A program made the position numbers and the translations under genes. From assembly GCF_016862935.1 (NCBI RefSeq), contig NZ_BONX01000066.1, positions 1-64,000 of the forward strand: a stretch of DNA of 64,000 nt, read 5' to 3'. The notes below the pieces were generated by a model. It was not told the origin of the DNA. It was given only the letters and a program-made list of their open reading frames with translations, and did not search any database. This document shows, one piece after another, positions 39,413 through 48,056 of this stretch (position 1 is the stretch's first letter; each line of letters begins with the position of its first letter). Source of the stretch: Plantactinospora mayteni (GTDB lineage: Bacteria > Actinomycetota > Actinomycetes > Mycobacteriales > Micromonosporaceae).

Positions 39413-39525
39413 ACGGAGCCGATAGGCGGCGTTCCCTGCATTGGAACCATGGCTGACCGGATCGGTGCGAGCGCCGTGGCGGGTGGCGGGGATGCGAGCT
39501 TCGCCACCCGCTACGGTCCGGTGCG

Positions 39526-39597
39526 TCAGCGGGCGGACAACATCCCGCCCATTCCCTCGGCCCGGATCCCGGTCGTGGCGACCACCTGGTCCGTCAT
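39526..39597 (-). CDS. Possible 23-aa peptide
   Basis: A GGGGAAGGGGGAGCC tract directly precedes ATG 39597 on the minus strand, the best Shine-Dalgarno sequence in this 540-bp gap. The frame reads MTDQVVATTGIRAEGMGGML then three more residues and TGA. I do not recognise it. It lies opposite and upstream of the HTH gene at 39799. It could be a leader peptide or coincidence. The rest of the gap to 39798 shows no gene. Confidence 0.22.
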   Translation of the reverse strand: MTDQVVATTGIRAEGMGGMLSAR

Positions 39598-39798
39598 GGC
39601 TCCCCCTTCCCCGACTGGCCCCTGACCTCCATTGCTAGCCGCGATTCCGGTTGTCCCGAACGGTCAACGGCGCCGGTCAATCAATTCCGGACAACGCCGC
39701 GCGGTCGGTCGGAACGCCGATACCCGGTTGGCGCGGCCGGTGCGGTCGGCAACCATGGATGCGGAGATGCCCGGAAGTACCTGGGGAAGGAAAGCCGC

Positions 39799-41304
39799 GT
39801 GGCGCGCCAAGAACGTCCGGTCGATCCGGCCGCCGGCCCACTACAGGCATTCGCCTACGACCTTCGCATGCTGCGCGCCGAGGCGGGCAACCCGACGTAC
39901 CGGGTGCTGGCCAGGACGGCGGGGTACAGCGCCACGACGCTCTCCGAGGCGGCCGGCGGGGCCCGGATGCCGAGCCTGGAGGTGGTGCTCGCGTACGTCG
40001 GGGCCTGCCATGGCGACCTCGACGACTGGCGGCAGCGCTGGTACCGGACGACGGCTGAGCTGGGTTCGACCGGCGAGGCCGGGTTGGGCTTGACCGGCGA
40101 GGCCGGGTTGAGTTCGGGCGGCGCGCCCGGGTTGGGCTCGGGCGGCGTGGCCGGATTGAGTTCGACCGGCGTGGCCGGGTTGAGTTTGGGTGGCGAGGCC
40201 GGGTTGAGTTCGGGCGGCGTGGCGGCACCGACGGGTGATCCGGGTCCGGCCGGTGAGTCGGGGCCGGCGGATGGTCCGACCGTAGCGGCCGGCTGGGCGA
40301 CGTCTCCGGTTGTCGCCGGGCCGGGTTCCGGGACTCATGTCGGGGCCGCGACACCGGGAACACCGGTGGAGCCAGGTCGGCACGGAACGCCCGCCCCGGA
40401 ACCGAACGGTGAACGCTCGTCGCCGTCCGGGACGGGCCCGACCGAGGGGCGGCCACGGCGGCGCCGGACGGTCGCCGTCGGGGTGGCGGTGGCCGCGACC
40501 CTGCTCGTCGCGGTGGTGGCGGCGAAGACGGTGTCGTCCGACCCGCCGGTCGAGGACACCGCCTTCGAGACGCCGGCCGGTGCCGGCCAGTCGGCCGGGG
40601 GCGTACCCGGCTGCCCGGAGGTGCCCGGCGACGCCCTGTTCACCGGCACCACCTACGGCAGCGGCGCGCACGTCCGGGACGGGGCGACCAGGGACAACAC
40701 GATCCTGCACACCGTCCCGCCGGACTGCACCGTCGGGTTCACCGGCTACTGCATCGGCGAGAAGATCTACGACAACACCGCCGGTACCCCCGATGTCCGG
40801 TGGTTCACCGTGGCCGGTGGCGGGGTGGTCGCCTCCGGCATCATCCACGGCAACCCGCCCCGCGACCTGCCGGCGGCCGAGTGCCCCGGCGGGCGGCCGG
40901 CACCGAGCGGGCTCACCTTCGCCACCACCGCCCAGCAGGCCCGCCGGGCCGGGGTCGACCTGCACGCCACCGGCACCGAACTCGACGTCGTCGGCTTCGC
41001 CGTCTCGACCGGAGCGGATCCGGCCACGCCGGGCGCCCGGACCTGGCGGCAGCTCGCGCTGGTCGAGGTCCGGGACCGGGCCGTGGGAGCCCGGCACCGG
41101 CTCGACACGGTACCCGCGCCGGTCGGCGGAGCACCCGTCGTCCTGGTCGCCGCCGCCTGCCTCGGCGGGGACAGCCCCACCGGCCTGGTCGAGGCCCGAC
41201 AGTTCTCCGCCGAGACTCCGGGCCGATCCACGGCGGTGACGCTGGATCCCCCGCAGCAGGTCGCGGCGGGTGCCTCGGCCTGCCGCTACCCCGGCCGGGG
41301 CTGA
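39799..41304 (+). CDS. XRE-like HTH membrane protein with octapeptide-repeat linker, 501 aa
   Basis: Residues 10-75 form a cytosolic XRE-type helix-turn-helix (LQAFAYDLRMLRAEAGNPTY, VLARTAGYSATTLSEAAGG) as in actinomycete HTH-linked surface proteins. Next comes a linker of about seven 8-residue repeats (STGEAGLG-like, 40066-40224), a Ser/Pro-rich stretch, one membrane helix (TVAVGVAVAATLLVAVVAA) and an extracytoplasmic domain with paired cysteines (PGCPEVPGD, PPDCTVGFTGYCIGEKIYD) resembling bacterial SH3-like/peptidoglycan-associated folds. It could link surface sensing to DNA binding, but the target is unknown. GTG 39799 follows GGAAGGAAA. Confidence 0.82.
   Translation: MARQERPVDPAAGPLQAFAYDLRMLRAEAGNPTYRVLARTAGYSATTLSEAAGGARMPSLEVVLAYVGACHGDLDDWRQRWYRTTAELGSTGEAGLGLTGEAGLSSGGAPGLGSGGVAGLSSTGVAGLSLGGEAGLSSGGVAAPTGDPGPAGESGPADGPTVAAGWATSPVVAGPGSGTHVGAATPGTPVEPGRHGTPAPEPNGERSSPSGTGPTEGRPRRRRTVAVGVAVAATLLVAVVAAKTVSSDPPVEDTAFETPAGAGQSAGGVPGCPEVPGDALFTGTTYGSGAHVRDGATRDNTILHTVPPDCTVGFTGYCIGEKIYDNTAGTPDVRWFTVAGGGVVASGIIHGNPPRDLPAAECPGGRPAPSGLTFATTAQQARRAGVDLHATGTELDVVGFAVSTGADPATPGARTWRQLALVEVRDRAVGARHRLDTVPAPVGGAPVVLVAAACLGGDSPTGLVEARQFSAETPGRSTAVTLDPPQQVAAGASACRYPGRG
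40066..40224 (+). repeat. 24-bp coding repeats (six full units and a partial)
   Basis: Consecutive 24-bp units from 40066 encode octapeptides of the pattern S/L-T/G-G-E/V-A-G-L-S/G. Units vary mainly in codons 1, 2 and 4. They connect the HTH domain to the membrane helix of the host protein and may vary in number between strains. Confidence 0.8.
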
Positions 41305-41421
41305 CCGGGGGAGTCCGGTCCGGGCCCGGTTCGTAGCCGTCGGACACGGTGGACCTATCTCCACCCCGGTTCGGGAGTTGCCGCTCCTGACCGTCCGGCC
41401 CGGCGCTGGTGTGCTCGACTG

Positions 41422-42008
41422 GTGACCACCGCTACCGCCACGACGGCTTCCCGGAACCGCATCTCCGACCTCGACGCACTGCGTGCACCCTGGCGATGTT
41501 CCTGCTCGGCATGGTCGCCGCCCGGCGCGGACTGCTGGTCGGGCTCACCGGGCGGGAGGCGTGGCCGCGGATCGTCCAACTCGTCGGCTTTCCGGTCGGG
41601 ATCGTCGGCGGCGTGGTCTACGCCTCGCTCGGCGGCAACGGCAACACCCTGGGCGTACTGGTCAGTGCGATGACCGCGCCGTTCCTGGCCGCCGCGTACG
41701 CCGCGACCCTGATCCGGGTCGTGCACAGCGACCGTGGCCGGTGGCTCGGTACGGCACTGGCCCCGGCGGGCCGGATGGCGCTCTCCAACTACCTCGGGCA
41801 GTCGGTCGCCACACTACTGATCTTCACCGGGGTCGGCTTCGGCCTGGTGGGTCAGGTGTCACCGTTGGAGATGATGCTCTTCGCCATCGCCATCTTCGCC
41901 GGCCAGGTGCTGGTCAGCAGATGGTGGCTGGAGCGGCACGGACACGGTCCCGCCGAGTGGCTGCTGCGCTGGTTCACCAACGGCCAGCGCCCGCCCGTCC
42001 GACGCTAG
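41422..42008 (+). pseudogene. DUF418 acyltransferase-like membrane protein with internal deletion and frameshift
   Basis: From GTG 41422 the frame gives TTASRNRISDLDALRA, the typical N-terminus of DUF418 proteins (RISDLDALRGFAL...). At about 41487 the sequence jumps, in another frame, to LAMFLLGMVAARRGLLVGLT and continues as the C-terminal DUF418 domain (LAPAGRMALSNYLGQSVATL, WWLERHGHGPAEWLLRW) to 42008. About 150-200 residues of the acyltransferase-like middle are missing. The gene is thus an internal deletion derivative that cannot make the complete protein; the C-terminal frame alone still encodes several membrane helices. Confidence 0.75.
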
Positions 42009-42043
42009 CGCGACCCGGCGCCGAGGTGGTGGACCTACCGGTG

Positions 42044-42085
42044 CGTGTGCTGCTACTACCCCTCCAGGGGTAGTAGCAGCACACG
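42044..42085. terminator. Perfect 20-bp inverted repeat between convergent genes
   Basis: Arms CGTGTGCTGCTACTACCCCT and the exact complement are separated by CC, forming a very stable hairpin between the DUF418 relic (+) and the GH16 gene (-). It lacks a T-tract but is ideally placed for a bidirectional terminator. The length and perfection of the dyad are the most extreme in the window. Confidence 0.75.
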
Positions 42086-42101
42086 ATTCTCGAAGCGATC
42101 G

Positions 42102-43319
42102 TCAGGCGCGCCGCCACTTTTGGTTGGCGCCGCCGGTGCATTCCCAGAGTTGGAGCTTGGCACCGTTGGCGGTGCTCCAGTCGCGTACGTCGACGCACTT
42201 GTTCGCCTGCGGGTTGACCAGGTCACCGGCCGCACTCAGTACGAACTGCTGGGCCGCGTTGCCGTTGCAGCCGACTATCTGGATGTTGGCGCCGTTGGCT
42301 GTCGACGCGTTCGCCACGTCCATGCACTTGCCGAACGCCCGGATCGTGCCGCCGGTGAAGGTCCAGCGCTGCGCGGCCGTACCGTTGCAGTCCCAGATCT
42401 GCAACTGGGTGCCGTCGGCCGGGTTCGCGCCCGGCACGTCGATGCACTTGTTGGCGAGCCCGATGAGCTGGCTGCCGGTGCCCGGATTGCCGCCGCCGGT
42501 GTTCCAGGCCCAGACCCGGACGTAGTCGACCAGCATCTGCTGCGGGAACGTGGTGCTGCCGTCCGGGTAGCCCGGCCAGTAGCCGCCGACCGCGATGTTC
42601 ATGATCATGAAGAACGGGTGGTCGAAGACCCAGCGGTTGCCGTTCAGGTCGGCCGGGGTCTTGCGGGCGTACTGGATGCCGTCGACGTACCAGGTGATCG
42701 AGTCCGGTGCCCAGTCCACGGTGAAGGTGTGGAAGGCGTCGGCGAACGCCTGGCCGCCGGGGAGGGTGTAGCGGGAGCTGACCGCGCTGCCGCCGGAGTA
42801 GCCGGGGCCGTGCAGGGTGCCGTACACGTTGCCGGGCTCGCGGCCGATGTTCTCCATGATGTCGATCTCGCCCTGGTCCGGCCAGGGCATGCCGCCGAGC
42901 ATCCAGAACGCCGGCCAGATGCCCTGGCCGCGCGGCAGCTTCATCCGGGTCTCGAACCGGCCGTACGTCTGGGTGAAGCGGTCCGCGGTGAGCAGCCGGG
43001 CCGAGGTGTACTGGCAATAGCCGTAGTGGCACTGGTAGTTCGCCGGGTTCTCCCGACGGGCGGTGATCACCAGGTTGCCGTTGCCGTCGTGCGCGGCGTT
43101 GCTGGTGCTGTTGGTGTAGTACTGCTGCTCGTTGTTGCCCCAGCCTCCGCCGCCGATGTCGTGCTTCCACTTGCTGCCGTCGGGTGCGGTGCCGGCTGGC
43201 GCGTTGAACTCGTCGCTCCAGGTGAGCGCGCCCGGCTCAGCGACGGCCGGGCTGGGCGGGGTTACCACCAGCGTCGCGGCCAGCAGGGCCAGGACGAGGG
43301 CGGCTCGGCGTGTACGCAT
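42102..43319 (-). CDS. Secreted GH16 beta-glucanase with ricin-type lectin domain, 405 aa
   Basis: Signal peptide MRTRRAALVLALLAATLVVT ending near SPAVA, then a GH16 domain with the catalytic EIDIME in GEIDIMENIGREPGNVYGTL and the family entry ALTWSDEFNAPAGTAPDGS. The C-terminal 130 residues form a CBM13 ricin B-type lectin with three QxW-like repeats (CIDVPGANPADGTQLQIWDC and two more). It is a secreted enzyme for beta-1,3- or mixed-linkage glucans such as laminarin or lichenan. ATG 43319 starts the signal peptide; an upstream in-frame ATG would add 12 residues before it. A LacI-type operator lies in its promoter. Confidence 0.95.
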   Translation of the reverse strand: MRTRRAALVLALLAATLVVTPPSPAVAEPGALTWSDEFNAPAGTAPDGSKWKHDIGGGGWGNNEQQYYTNSTSNAAHDGNGNLVITARRENPANYQCHYGYCQYTSARLLTADRFTQTYGRFETRMKLPRGQGIWPAFWMLGGMPWPDQGEIDIMENIGREPGNVYGTLHGPGYSGGSAVSSRYTLPGGQAFADAFHTFTVDWAPDSITWYVDGIQYARKTPADLNGNRWVFDHPFFMIMNIAVGGYWPGYPDGSTTFPQQMLVDYVRVWAWNTGGGNPGTGSQLIGLANKCIDVPGANPADGTQLQIWDCNGTAAQRWTFTGGTIRAFGKCMDVANASTANGANIQIVGCNGNAAQQFVLSAAGDLVNPQANKCVDVRDWSTANGAKLQLWECTGGANQKWRRA

Positions 43320-43336
43320 GTCAATGTTTCTACGCC

Positions 43337-43350
43337 AGAGAGCGCTTTCT
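43337..43350. promoter_or_regulatory. LacI-family operator upstream of the glucanase gene
   Basis: AGAGAGC-GCTTTCT is a 14-bp dyad with the CG-centred AGCGCT core typical of LacI/CebR-type repressor sites (one mismatch pair). It lies 18 nt before the GH16 start codon, downstream of a TATAGT box, where a repressor would block transcription. The cognate repressor gene is not in the window. Confidence 0.55.
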
Positions 43351-43396
43351 TGCAAGGTTCTTAACTATATTCCGGAGTGAGGTTCCAGGTGGACTG

Positions 43397-45445
43397 TCAG
43401 GTCGGGCGGCTGGACGCGTCTGTCCGCCCCCAACGGCCGGGGACGTCGAGCAACTCGATCTGGCTGACCCCGTCCGGCAGCGCCGGGTCGACCACCAAGC
43501 GGTCGCCCTGTGGCTCCAGCCCGAGCAGGGTCCGCAGGAACAGTAGTGGCGCCCCGGTGGACCAGGCCTGCGGGCTGCATGCCGTCGGGTACCGCACCGG
43601 ATACTTGGTCAGGCTACGGTCGTAACCGGCGAACGCCTCCGGTAGTCGGCCGTCGAAGTACCGCGCGGCGTCGATCACCGCCTTGGCGATGCGCCCGGCC
43701 TCTTCGGAGAAGCCGTACCGGCGCAGGCCCCAGGCGATGAACGAGTTGTCGAACGGCCACACCGTACCCACGTGATAGCCGACCGGATTGAACCGGCCCT
43801 CGCCTTCGGCCAGGGTCCGCACGCCCCACCCGGAGAACAGCCGGTCGCCGAGCAGATGCCCGGCCACCTTGCCGGCCCGGCACGGGTCGACGATCCCGCT
43901 CCACAGCAGGTGGCCCATGTTCGACGCCAGCGCGTCCACCTGCCCGCCGTCCGGGTCCAGGGCCAGGGCGAAGTACTCCCCGTCGGCCACCCAGAAATCC
44001 CGGTTGAACCGCTCCCGTAGCTGTGCCGCTTCGGCCTCCAACCGATCCGCGTACGCCGGGTCGTTCCAGAACAGCCGGGCCAGCCTCGCCCCGCGCACCT
44101 TGGCGTCGTACGCGTAGCCCTGCAACTCGCAGGTCGCGCGCGGGAAGTCCGGCAGCCGGCCGTCCCGGTACGAGATGGCATCCCACGAGTCCTTCCAGCA
44201 CTGGTTCTCCAGGCCGGTCCGCAGGTTTCGGCGCCGGTACCAGACGTACCCGGTGCCGAGCAGGTCACCGTAACTGTCGATCCAGTCCAGTGCCGCCCGC
44301 GCCTCGGCCTCCAGGAACCGGACCAACTCGGCGTCACCGGACCACCGCTCGTACTCGTCGAGCAGCACCACGAACAGCGGTGTCGTGTCGGCGGCGCCGT
44401 AGTACGGCGAGTGCGGCTGATCCTCGAATGCCACCGATTCCCCGTACCGGACCTCGTGCAGGATCTTCCCCGGCTCGCGTTCCCGGAAATCGTCCAGCTT
44501 GCTGGCCTGGGTGACGGCGAGCATCCGTAACGTCGCGGGCGCCAGTTCGGGTTTGACCGGTAGGGCCTGGAGGCAGGTGAGCAGGCTGTCCCGGCCGAAC
44601 AGCGTCATGAACCAGGGCAGCCCGGCGGCCGGTATGTCCTCGCCGTAGGTGAGCGAGCGAAAACGGAGCGCCGCGAGATCGACCAGGCTCCGCCGGTACG
44701 CCTGATCCAGCGCCGCCCAGCGGCAGGCCAACTGCGGGGCCTCGGCCACCCACCTGCCGAGCTGCTCGTTCAACCGTCTCTTGAGCTCAACCGCGTGGCC
44801 CTTCAGGCTCGCCTGGATGTGCCGCCCACGGGCGCCGGTGACCAGCGTCTCCACATGGAGGTCGGTGATCCAACTGCCGTGCGGCTCGATCCGCAGGTCG
44901 AACGTCATCCCGTGCTCGTCCACCCGTGCGGGGGCGGTCGACGAGGCGATCGTCTCACGCAGGAAGTTCTCCCGTTGGTAGCTCAGTCGCAGATATCCGT
45001 CCCCGACCGAAGCGGTGGGCTGGGCCACCTTCTGCCGTACGTCCTTGACCTCGAACAGGTCGGCGAAGTCGCTGCCGATTTCCACGCGGAGCCGGAACTC
45101 GGCCGGTTCCAGCGCATGGTTGAACACGGTCAACCGCTCGTCGAAGCTTCCCCCGATCGACCGTTGCCGCACCACCGACAGCGTCGCGTCCACGTAACGG
45201 GTCGGTTCGCCCGACACCAGGAAGAATCGCGTCTCGAAGAATTGGAGATCGTCCACGGACAATACGTGTAACCGCTGCCCGTCGATGGTCAGCAGCCACT
45301 TGGAGAGGAACCGGGTGTCGAACGAGAACAACCCGGTCGGGATCGTGGGCGACGGAGTTATGTCGCCCCGACGGTCACTGACCACGAATGTGTTGCCGTC
45401 CAGCAGGTGTACGAGGTCGTCGGTCCGACCGGCCGGCTGACTCAT
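43397..45445 (-). CDS. Glycogen-debranching-like glycosidase (amylo-alpha-1,6-glucosidase family), 682 aa
   Basis: The N-terminal beta-sandwich domain (glycogen debranching N-terminal type) starts LLDGNTFVVSDRRGDITPS with IPTGLFSFDTRFLSKW and RSIGGSFDERLTVFNH. The (alpha/alpha)6 catalytic domain includes AAGLPWFMTLFGRDSLLTCL, CWKDSWDAISYRDGRLPDFP and NPVGYHVGTVWPFDNSFIAW with the acidic residues expected of the MGH1-like/GH63-type clan. Substrate could be glycogen, trehalose-like or glucosyl compounds. ATG 45445 overlaps the SCP2 gene stop by 4 bp, so the two genes are co-translated. Confidence 0.9.
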   Translation of the reverse strand: MSQPAGRTDDLVHLLDGNTFVVSDRRGDITPSPTIPTGLFSFDTRFLSKWLLTIDGQRLHVLSVDDLQFFETRFFLVSGEPTRYVDATLSVVRQRSIGGSFDERLTVFNHALEPAEFRLRVEIGSDFADLFEVKDVRQKVAQPTASVGDGYLRLSYQRENFLRETIASSTAPARVDEHGMTFDLRIEPHGSWITDLHVETLVTGARGRHIQASLKGHAVELKRRLNEQLGRWVAEAPQLACRWAALDQAYRRSLVDLAALRFRSLTYGEDIPAAGLPWFMTLFGRDSLLTCLQALPVKPELAPATLRMLAVTQASKLDDFREREPGKILHEVRYGESVAFEDQPHSPYYGAADTTPLFVVLLDEYERWSGDAELVRFLEAEARAALDWIDSYGDLLGTGYVWYRRRNLRTGLENQCWKDSWDAISYRDGRLPDFPRATCELQGYAYDAKVRGARLARLFWNDPAYADRLEAEAAQLRERFNRDFWVADGEYFALALDPDGGQVDALASNMGHLLWSGIVDPCRAGKVAGHLLGDRLFSGWGVRTLAEGEGRFNPVGYHVGTVWPFDNSFIAWGLRRYGFSEEAGRIAKAVIDAARYFDGRLPEAFAGYDRSLTKYPVRYPTACSPQAWSTGAPLLFLRTLLGLEPQGDRLVVDPALPDGVSQIELLDVPGRWGRTDASSRPT

Positions 45446-45819
45446 GTCCGGTCATTTCGCCCGGGTGCGAAAGCTCGGGGATCGTGCGCGCCCGGGGGCT
45501 GCGGGAGAATCCGCTCGATCGGCATGAGCAGTTGGAGGTTGCCCTCGACGGTGAAGTCCCGGCGCAGCAGGGACGCGAACAGATTCGCCCGCCCCGTCAC
45601 CAGTCGCTCGAAGAACCCGCGCTCGGCGTTGAGGACGACATCGGCATCCCGCATCTCGTGCGAGACACTGACCGCCCCTTCCTGGATGGCGACGTACCAG
45701 TGATCGGTCTCGCCGTCCTGGTTGAGGTCGAAACGGGCAGTTCCGTTTACCCGTACCGGCAGCACCGTGGACTCGGCGCGTTCGAGTCCGTCGAAGAACT
45801 CGACGACCGGATCCGCCAT
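45442..45819 (-). CDS. SCP2 sterol-binding domain protein, 125 aa
   Basis: Small SCP2-like lipid-binding fold: FFDGLERAESTVLPVRVNGT, ARFDLNQDGETDHWYVAIQE, DADVVLNAERGFFERLVTGR and FTVEGNLQLLMPIERILP. ATG 45819 is preceded by GGGAGG at 6-7 nt. It is the first gene of a two-gene operon with the debranching-like enzyme, an association I have seen in other actinomycetes, but the functional link is unknown. The C-terminal tail after the domain is Pro/Arg rich. Confidence 0.88.
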   Translation of the reverse strand: MADPVVEFFDGLERAESTVLPVRVNGTARFDLNQDGETDHWYVAIQEGAVSVSHEMRDADVVLNAERGFFERLVTGRANLFASLLRRDFTVEGNLQLLMPIERILPQPPGAHDPRAFAPGRNDRT

Positions 45820-45965
45820 CGGTGCCTCCCTGGTCGTGCCCAGACTCCTCCGTCGAGGAGTGCCCACCCCCGGGGCGGTATTCCCAGGGGATGTCGACAT
45901 CAGTCCCGCCGGTCTGGCACACCTATCTCAGGGCACTGGGCACAGGCAGTGCGAAACCGACCGGA

Positions 45966-48056
45966 TCAGGGCGTGACGCCCAGCCGGTCGAGGATCCAGG
46001 CGGCGACGAACGCCTCCTCCTTCCAGGAGTCGTAGCGCCCGCTCGGGCCGCCGTGCCCGGCACCCATCTCCGTCTTGAGCAGGTACGATCCCTGCGGCGC
46101 GACGGCCCGGAGCCGGGCGATCCACTTCGCCGGCTCGTGATAGAGCACCCGGGTGTCGTTGATGCTGGTGACCGCGAGGATCGGCGGGTAGTCCTGCCCG
46201 GTGACGTTCTCGTACGGCGAGTACGACTTCATGTACGCGTATACCTCGGGGTCGGCCAGCGGGTTGCCCCACTCCTCCCACTCGGTGACGGTCAGCGGCA
46301 GCGACGGGTCGAGGATCGAGGTGAGCGGGTCGACGAACGGCACCTGCGCGACGATCCCGGCGAAGGCGTCCGGGGCGATGTTGGCCACCGCGCCCATCAG
46401 CAGCCCGCCGGCCGAGCCGCCCCGGGCGACCAACCGGTCCGCCGAGGTCCAGCCGGCCTTGACCAGGTGCCGGGCGGCTGCCACGAAGTCGGTGAAGGTG
46501 TTCTTCTTGGTCAGCAGCTTGCCGGTCTCGTACCACCGGCGGCCCAGTTCACCGCCGCCGCGCACATGCGCCACGGCGAAGACGACGCCCCGGTCCAGCA
46601 GGGAGAGCCGAGGGATCGAGAACCACGGGTCCATGCTCGCCTCGTAGGAGCCGTAGCCGTAGAGCACGCACGGGGCCGAGCCGTCCCGGGGCGTGCCGAC
46701 CCGGCAGACCAGCGAGATCGGCACCCGGGTCCCGTCGTCGGCGAGCGCCCAGTCCCGGTACTGCTCGTAGCCGGCCGGGTCGAAGTCGCCGAGTACCGGC
46801 TTCCGCTTGCGCAGCACCATCTGCCGGGTGACCAGGTCGTAGTCGTAGACCGAGTCGGGGGTGGTCAGCGAGGCGTAGTGCAGCCGGATGTCGGTGGTCT
46901 GGTATTCGGGGTTGCTGTCCAGCCCGACGTTGTAGAGCGGCTCCGGGAAGTCGATGTCGTACGACTCGGTGCTACCCACCGGCAGCACCCGGATCCCGGT
47001 CAGCCCGGCCGTACGCAGCGACACCACGATGTGGTTGGCGAAGGCGTCGACCGCCTCCAGCCGGGTGCCGGGGGTGTGCTCGATCATCGGCACCCAGTCC
47101 CCGGGCGCGTCCGCCGAGGTGTACGCGAGCGCGAAGTCCTCCGCGCCGTCGTTGTGCAGGATCAAGAAGCGGTGCCCGTGGTGCTCGACCGAGTATTCGA
47201 CACCCTGCCGGCGGGGCGCGATCACCGCCGGCTCGCCGGTCGGGTTGCTGGCCGGGATGACGCGTACCTCGCTGGTCACCTTGCTGTGCGAGTCGATGAC
47301 GACGAAGCTCTCCGAGCGGGTCAGCCCGACGCCGATCCAGAACCGCTCGTCGTCCTCCTGGTAGACGACCTCGTCGGCGGCCGCCGCCGTGCCGACGGTG
47401 TGCCGCCAGACCCGGTAGGGCCGCCAGCTCTCGTCCACGGTCAGGTAGAACAGTGTGGAGCCGTCGGCCGACCATGCGCTGCCGTAGAAGGTGTCCGGCA
47501 CCTCGTCGGCGAGCACCTCGCCGGTGGAGAGGTCCTTGACCCGCAGCGTGAAGCGCTCGTCGCCGGCGAAGTCGGTGGAGTACGCCAGCCAGCGCCCGTC
47601 CGGGCTGACGTCGAACGTACCCAGGGCGAAGAAGTCGTGACCCTCGGCGAGCGCGTTGCCGTCGAGCAGGATCTCCTCGCCGTCCAGCGGCGTACCGTCC
47701 GCCGGCATCGGCGGATCCGTCTCCCCGTCCCGGACCGCGCGGCGGCAGTGGATGCCGTACTGCTGACCCTCGACGGTCCGGGTGTAGTACCAGTACCCGT
47801 TCTTGCGGATCGGCACCGACAGGTCGGTCTCCTGAGTGCGGGTCTTCGTCTCCTCGAACAGGGTCTCCCGCAGCGCGGACAGGCCCGTCGTACGCACCTC
47901 GGTGAAGGCGTTCTCGGCTTTCAGGTAGGCGATCGTGTCCGGGTCGCCCTTGTCGGCGAGCCAGGCGTACTCGTCGATCACCGTGTCGCCGTGGTGGGTG
48001 CGCTCGGTGGGGACCCGCTTCGCGACGGGGGCGGCAGCGGTCGTCTCAGTGCTCAC
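45966..48056 (-). CDS. Oligopeptidase B-like S9 family peptidase, 696 aa
   Basis: Cytosolic serine peptidase cleaving short peptides after basic residues. An N-terminal propeller ([40 protein letters not shown]) gates the alpha/beta-hydrolase domain, which shows [15 protein letters not shown], the nucleophile in [33 protein letters not shown] (Asp) and [18 protein letters not shown] (His). Length is normal for PtrB. GTG 48056 overlaps the end of the WD40 gene by 4 bp (GTGA). A second, broken copy of its 5' third lies upstream of the WD40 gene, so the WD40 gene now separates two copies of the start of this gene. Confidence 0.95.
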   Translation of the reverse strand: MSTETTAAAPVAKRVPTERTHHGDTVIDEYAWLADKGDPDTIAYLKAENAFTEVRTTGLSALRETLFEETKTRTQETDLSVPIRKNGYWYYTRTVEGQQYGIHCRRAVRDGETDPPMPADGTPLDGEEILLDGNALAEGHDFFALGTFDVSPDGRWLAYSTDFAGDERFTLRVKDLSTGEVLADEVPDTFYGSAWSADGSTLFYLTVDESWRPYRVWRHTVGTAAAADEVVYQEDDERFWIGVGLTRSESFVVIDSHSKVTSEVRVIPASNPTGEPAVIAPRRQGVEYSVEHHGHRFLILHNDGAEDFALAYTSADAPGDWVPMIEHTPGTRLEAVDAFANHIVVSLRTAGLTGIRVLPVGSTESYDIDFPEPLYNVGLDSNPEYQTTDIRLHYASLTTPDSVYDYDLVTRQMVLRKRKPVLGDFDPAGYEQYRDWALADDGTRVPISLVCRVGTPRDGSAPCVLYGYGSYEASMDPWFSIPRLSLLDRGVVFAVAHVRGGGELGRRWYETGKLLTKKNTFTDFVAAARHLVKAGWTSADRLVARGGSAGGLLMGAVANIAPDAFAGIVAQVPFVDPLTSILDPSLPLTVTEWEEWGNPLADPEVYAYMKSYSPYENVTGQDYPPILAVTSINDTRVLYHEPAKWIARLRAVAPQGSYLLKTEMGAGHGGPSGRYDSWKEEAFVAAWILDRLGVTP

